Part shown: one piece after another, positions 5,753 through 7,144 of the stretch
Layout of the letters: the number at the start of each line of letters is the position of its first letter
How positions within the stretch are numbered: the stretch's first letter is position 1
From: Planctomycetota bacterium
GTDB taxonomy: Bacteria; Planctomycetota; UBA8108; UBA1146; JAJFFE01
Assembly (NCBI GenBank): GCA_020425835.1
Contig: JAGQRC010000173.1
Span: 1 to 7,144, forward strand
DNA length: 7,144 nucleotides
Reading direction: 5' to 3'
Notes under the pieces: generated by a model
Databases searched by the model: none
The model's input: only the letters and a program-made list of their open reading frames with translations
What the model was told of the DNA's origin: nothing
Program-made: the position numbers and the translations under genes

Positions 5753-5785
5753 GGGGATCCGCCCGAAAGGCGACCGAGACGCGCG

Positions 5786-7144
5786 ATGACTCACAGCTCC
5801 GACACCGCCCAACCCGACGATGACGCCGATCGGTCCGGTGCGAACCCCGGCGTGATCGACTCCCGTTCCGCTGCCCGAGCCTCCGCGGATCTTCGGGACC
5901 TGGCTCGACGCTGGGCCGACCCACACCGCGCCGATGACCTCGTGCAAGAGACGGTGCTCGCAGCGCTCGAGCGACCGGCCGACACGGTCCGAGACGGCGG
6001 CGCCTGGCTTCGCGGCGTTCTTCGTCGTTCCGTGGCCAATCTCCGTCGCCGCGAACGAGTCCGCAGTGCTCGGGAGTTCGCGGCCGCCGCCCGTCATCCT
6101 CGGGCCTCCGAAGACCTCGACCCGGTCATCGCAGCGGAACGAGTGGACGTCGTGGCTCGCGCAGTCGCAGAGCTCGACGAGCCCTTTCGCCGAGTCGTCG
6201 AGCTCGCGTACTTCCACGAATTGGAGCCCACCGAGATCGCAGCGCGCCTCGGGATCCCCGCTTCGACCGTGCGCACGCGCCTCCATCGATCTCGATCGCT
6301 CTTGCGGCGGAAACTCTCCGGTATCTCCGCTGGCGCCATCTTCCTGCCGTCGGCTCCCCGGACGAGCGGGTGGTCCTGGGCCCCTTCGCTCCCGTTCAAG
6401 TGGGCGATGAGCGGTATCTTCACGCTGGCGCTGGGCGCGGCAGCGTTGACTTGGATCCCCGACCGCGGCGAGGAGTGGGCGACGGCTGCCCCGGTGACCG
6501 GAGCACCGCCGGCATCTCGGATCCCGATCGGTCTCGACCCGTCGCCCGCGGAGGACGCGATCGAGAGATCGATCCGAGACGGTCTGTCCCCGTCCATCCC
6601 ACCTCGGGTCGAGCTCACACCGCGCGCCGAATCGCGGCGAGAACCCGCCGCGCCCAGGATCGCCGCTCGAGGCGACTCGGCGTCGGCGTCGGCGTCGGCG
6701 CCGTCGCCGTCGCCGAGCCGATTGCCTTTCCTGGCCCATCACGAGCTTCCGGACAACCTCCGAGCGACGACGTCACCGGACGGCGTCTTCTTCCGTCGCG
6801 CCAACGGAGACATCTCGGCGCTGACACTCCTCGACGCGGACGGAGCGGTGAAGTCGATCTCCGCGTCCGATCGTTCGAAGTCTGAGGATCTGTTGTTCGA
6901 GTACGACGACCTGCTGGTCACCCACGAGGCGTTCGTCGCACTCGGCACCACGGCCGCCGCCCTTCCGCCGACAGTGCCACCGGATGAGTCGGCGCCGTTC
7001 TCGATCGCGGATGTCGATCGATTGCGACAGAACGACGGCTTCCGGGTGCACCTCGACATGCATCGTCGTCGCATCGAGGAGCTCCGTCAGGAGCTCGGCG
7101 CGGCGCGCGTCGTGCTGGTCTCGTATCGGACCGGGCAATCCCGC
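5786..7144 (+). CDS. ECF RNA polymerase sigma factor with membrane segment and long extracytoplasmic extension (3' end outside window)
   Basis: 453 codons are open to the right edge with no stop. Region 2 spans about residues 32-95: DLRDLARRWADPHRADDLVQ at 35-54, then AWLRGVLRRSVANLRRRERV. Region 4 spans about 118-177, with a helix-turn-helix around EPTEIAARLGIPASTVRTRL. These two regions place it in the ECF (sigma70 group 4) family. After region 4 comes a Pro/Ser-rich stretch, one hydrophobic segment (about 205-224), and then at least 229 residues expected outside the cytoplasm. That part contains a Ala/Ser/Pro repeat (298-311) and no domain I recognise. Family knowledge: planctomycetal ECF factors often carry such extensions. 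Inference: the outer part senses or holds the sigma at the membrane, replacing a separate anti-sigma factor, none of which is seen nearby. The start is the first in-frame ATG; AAGG 15 bases upstream is a poor ribosome site, so the start is less certain than the family. Confidence 0.85.
   Translation, partial: MTHSSDTAQPDDDADRSGANPGVIDSRSAARASADLRDLARRWADPHRADDLVQETVLAALERPADTVRDGGAWLRGVLRRSVANLRRRERVRSAREFAAAARHPRASEDLDPVIAAERVDVVARAVAELDEPFRRVVELAYFHELEPTEIAARLGIPASTVRTRLHRSRSLLRRKLSGISAGAIFLPSAPRTSGWSWAPSLPFKWAMSGIFTLALGAAALTWIPDRGEEWATAAPVTGAPPASRIPIGLDPSPAEDAIERSIRDGLSPSIPPRVELTPRAESRREPAAPRIAARGDSASASASAPSPSPSRLPFLAHHELPDNLRATTSPDGVFFRRANGDISALTLLDADGAVKSISASDRSKSEDLLFEYDDLLVTHEAFVALGTTAAALPPTVPPDESAPFSIADVDRLRQNDGFRVHLDMHRRRIEELRQELGAARVVLVSYRTGQSR
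6677..6700 (+). repeat. Perfect hexanucleotide tandem repeat (TCGGCG)x4 inside the sigma factor gene
   Basis: Four exact TCGGCG units encode four Ser-Ala pairs (residues 298-305) and run into two CCGTCG units plus CCGAGC, which encode three Pro-Ser pairs (306-311). The unit is a multiple of three, so a change in copy number would alter linker length without breaking the frame. It lies in the predicted extracytoplasmic linker. Confidence 0.8.

Larger units (their letters stand above)
5380..5785. other. Intergenic region with several hairpins before the sigma factor gene
   Basis: These 406 bases hold no gene I can support. On the plus strand they contain four stem-loops in a row: 5395-5408 (CTGCT-TTCG-AGCAG), 5450-5465 (CGTAT/ATACG), 5488-5514 (GGCCGA/TCGGCC with extra inner pairs), and 5578-5621, the last followed by TTTCTT. 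A fifth inverted repeat at 5726-5752 lies just before the sigma factor. The third-position GC bias of open frames here is lower than in the neighbouring genes. The region may be an untranslated 3' end, a small RNA, or a decayed gene. Confidence 0.55.

Noticed and set aside
5627..6742. 371-codon minus-strand frame with a long run of Arg
   Set aside because: The poly-Arg is simply the complement of the TCGGCG/CCGTCG repeat read in another frame. The plus strand encodes sigma regions 2 and 4 here.
1..7144. CRISPR arrays, tRNA or rRNA genes, transposases, integrases
   Set aside because: No regularly spaced repeats, no tRNA-like cloverleaf or rRNA sequence, and no transposase or integrase motif were seen in any frame.

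Overview
The window is GC-rich bacterial DNA with short gaps between genes and a strong preference for G or C at third codon positions. Gene content points to a Planctomycetota-like bacterium: a secreted protein with two DUF1080 domains, a membrane-tethered ECF sigma factor with a long C-terminal extension, a LolA-like periplasmic protein and a tricorn-like S41 lipoprotein peptidase. This placement is an inference from gene families; no rRNA or marker gene is present.

Layout. On the minus strand, 1-974 is a receiver protein fused to a histidine-kinase-like module whose catalytic boxes have all decayed; it runs off the left edge. Upstream of it on the same strand lies the double-DUF1080 protein (1111-2457). 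The 136-base gap between them can fold almost completely into one 99-nt stem-loop that hides the Shine-Dalgarno of the receiver gene. A 390-base divergent region (2458-2847) holds a tandem 11-bp repeat, a small palindrome, a 51-nt imperfect hairpin framed by 10-bp direct repeats, and a sigma70-like promoter for the plus-strand genes.

On the plus strand follow an S41 peptidase with a PDZ domain (2848-4368) and a LolA-like periplasmic protein (4513-5379). A 406-base gap (5380-5785) contains several hairpins, one of which is followed by a T-rich run and looks like a terminator. The last gene is an ECF sigma factor with one membrane segment and an extracytoplasmic region (5786 to the right edge, incomplete).

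How the genes may work together. Three of the five proteins are predicted to be exported (DUF1080, S41, LolA-like) and the other two are regulators (receiver-pseudokinase, membrane-bound sigma). This fits an envelope or extracellular carbohydrate/protein-handling neighbourhood with its own sensing. No direct functional link is shown by the sequence, and the genes probably form at least three transcription units. The least ordinary elements are the Shine-Dalgarno-sequestering leader hairpin, the fully degenerate kinase half of the receiver protein, and the framed hairpin in the divergent promoter region.
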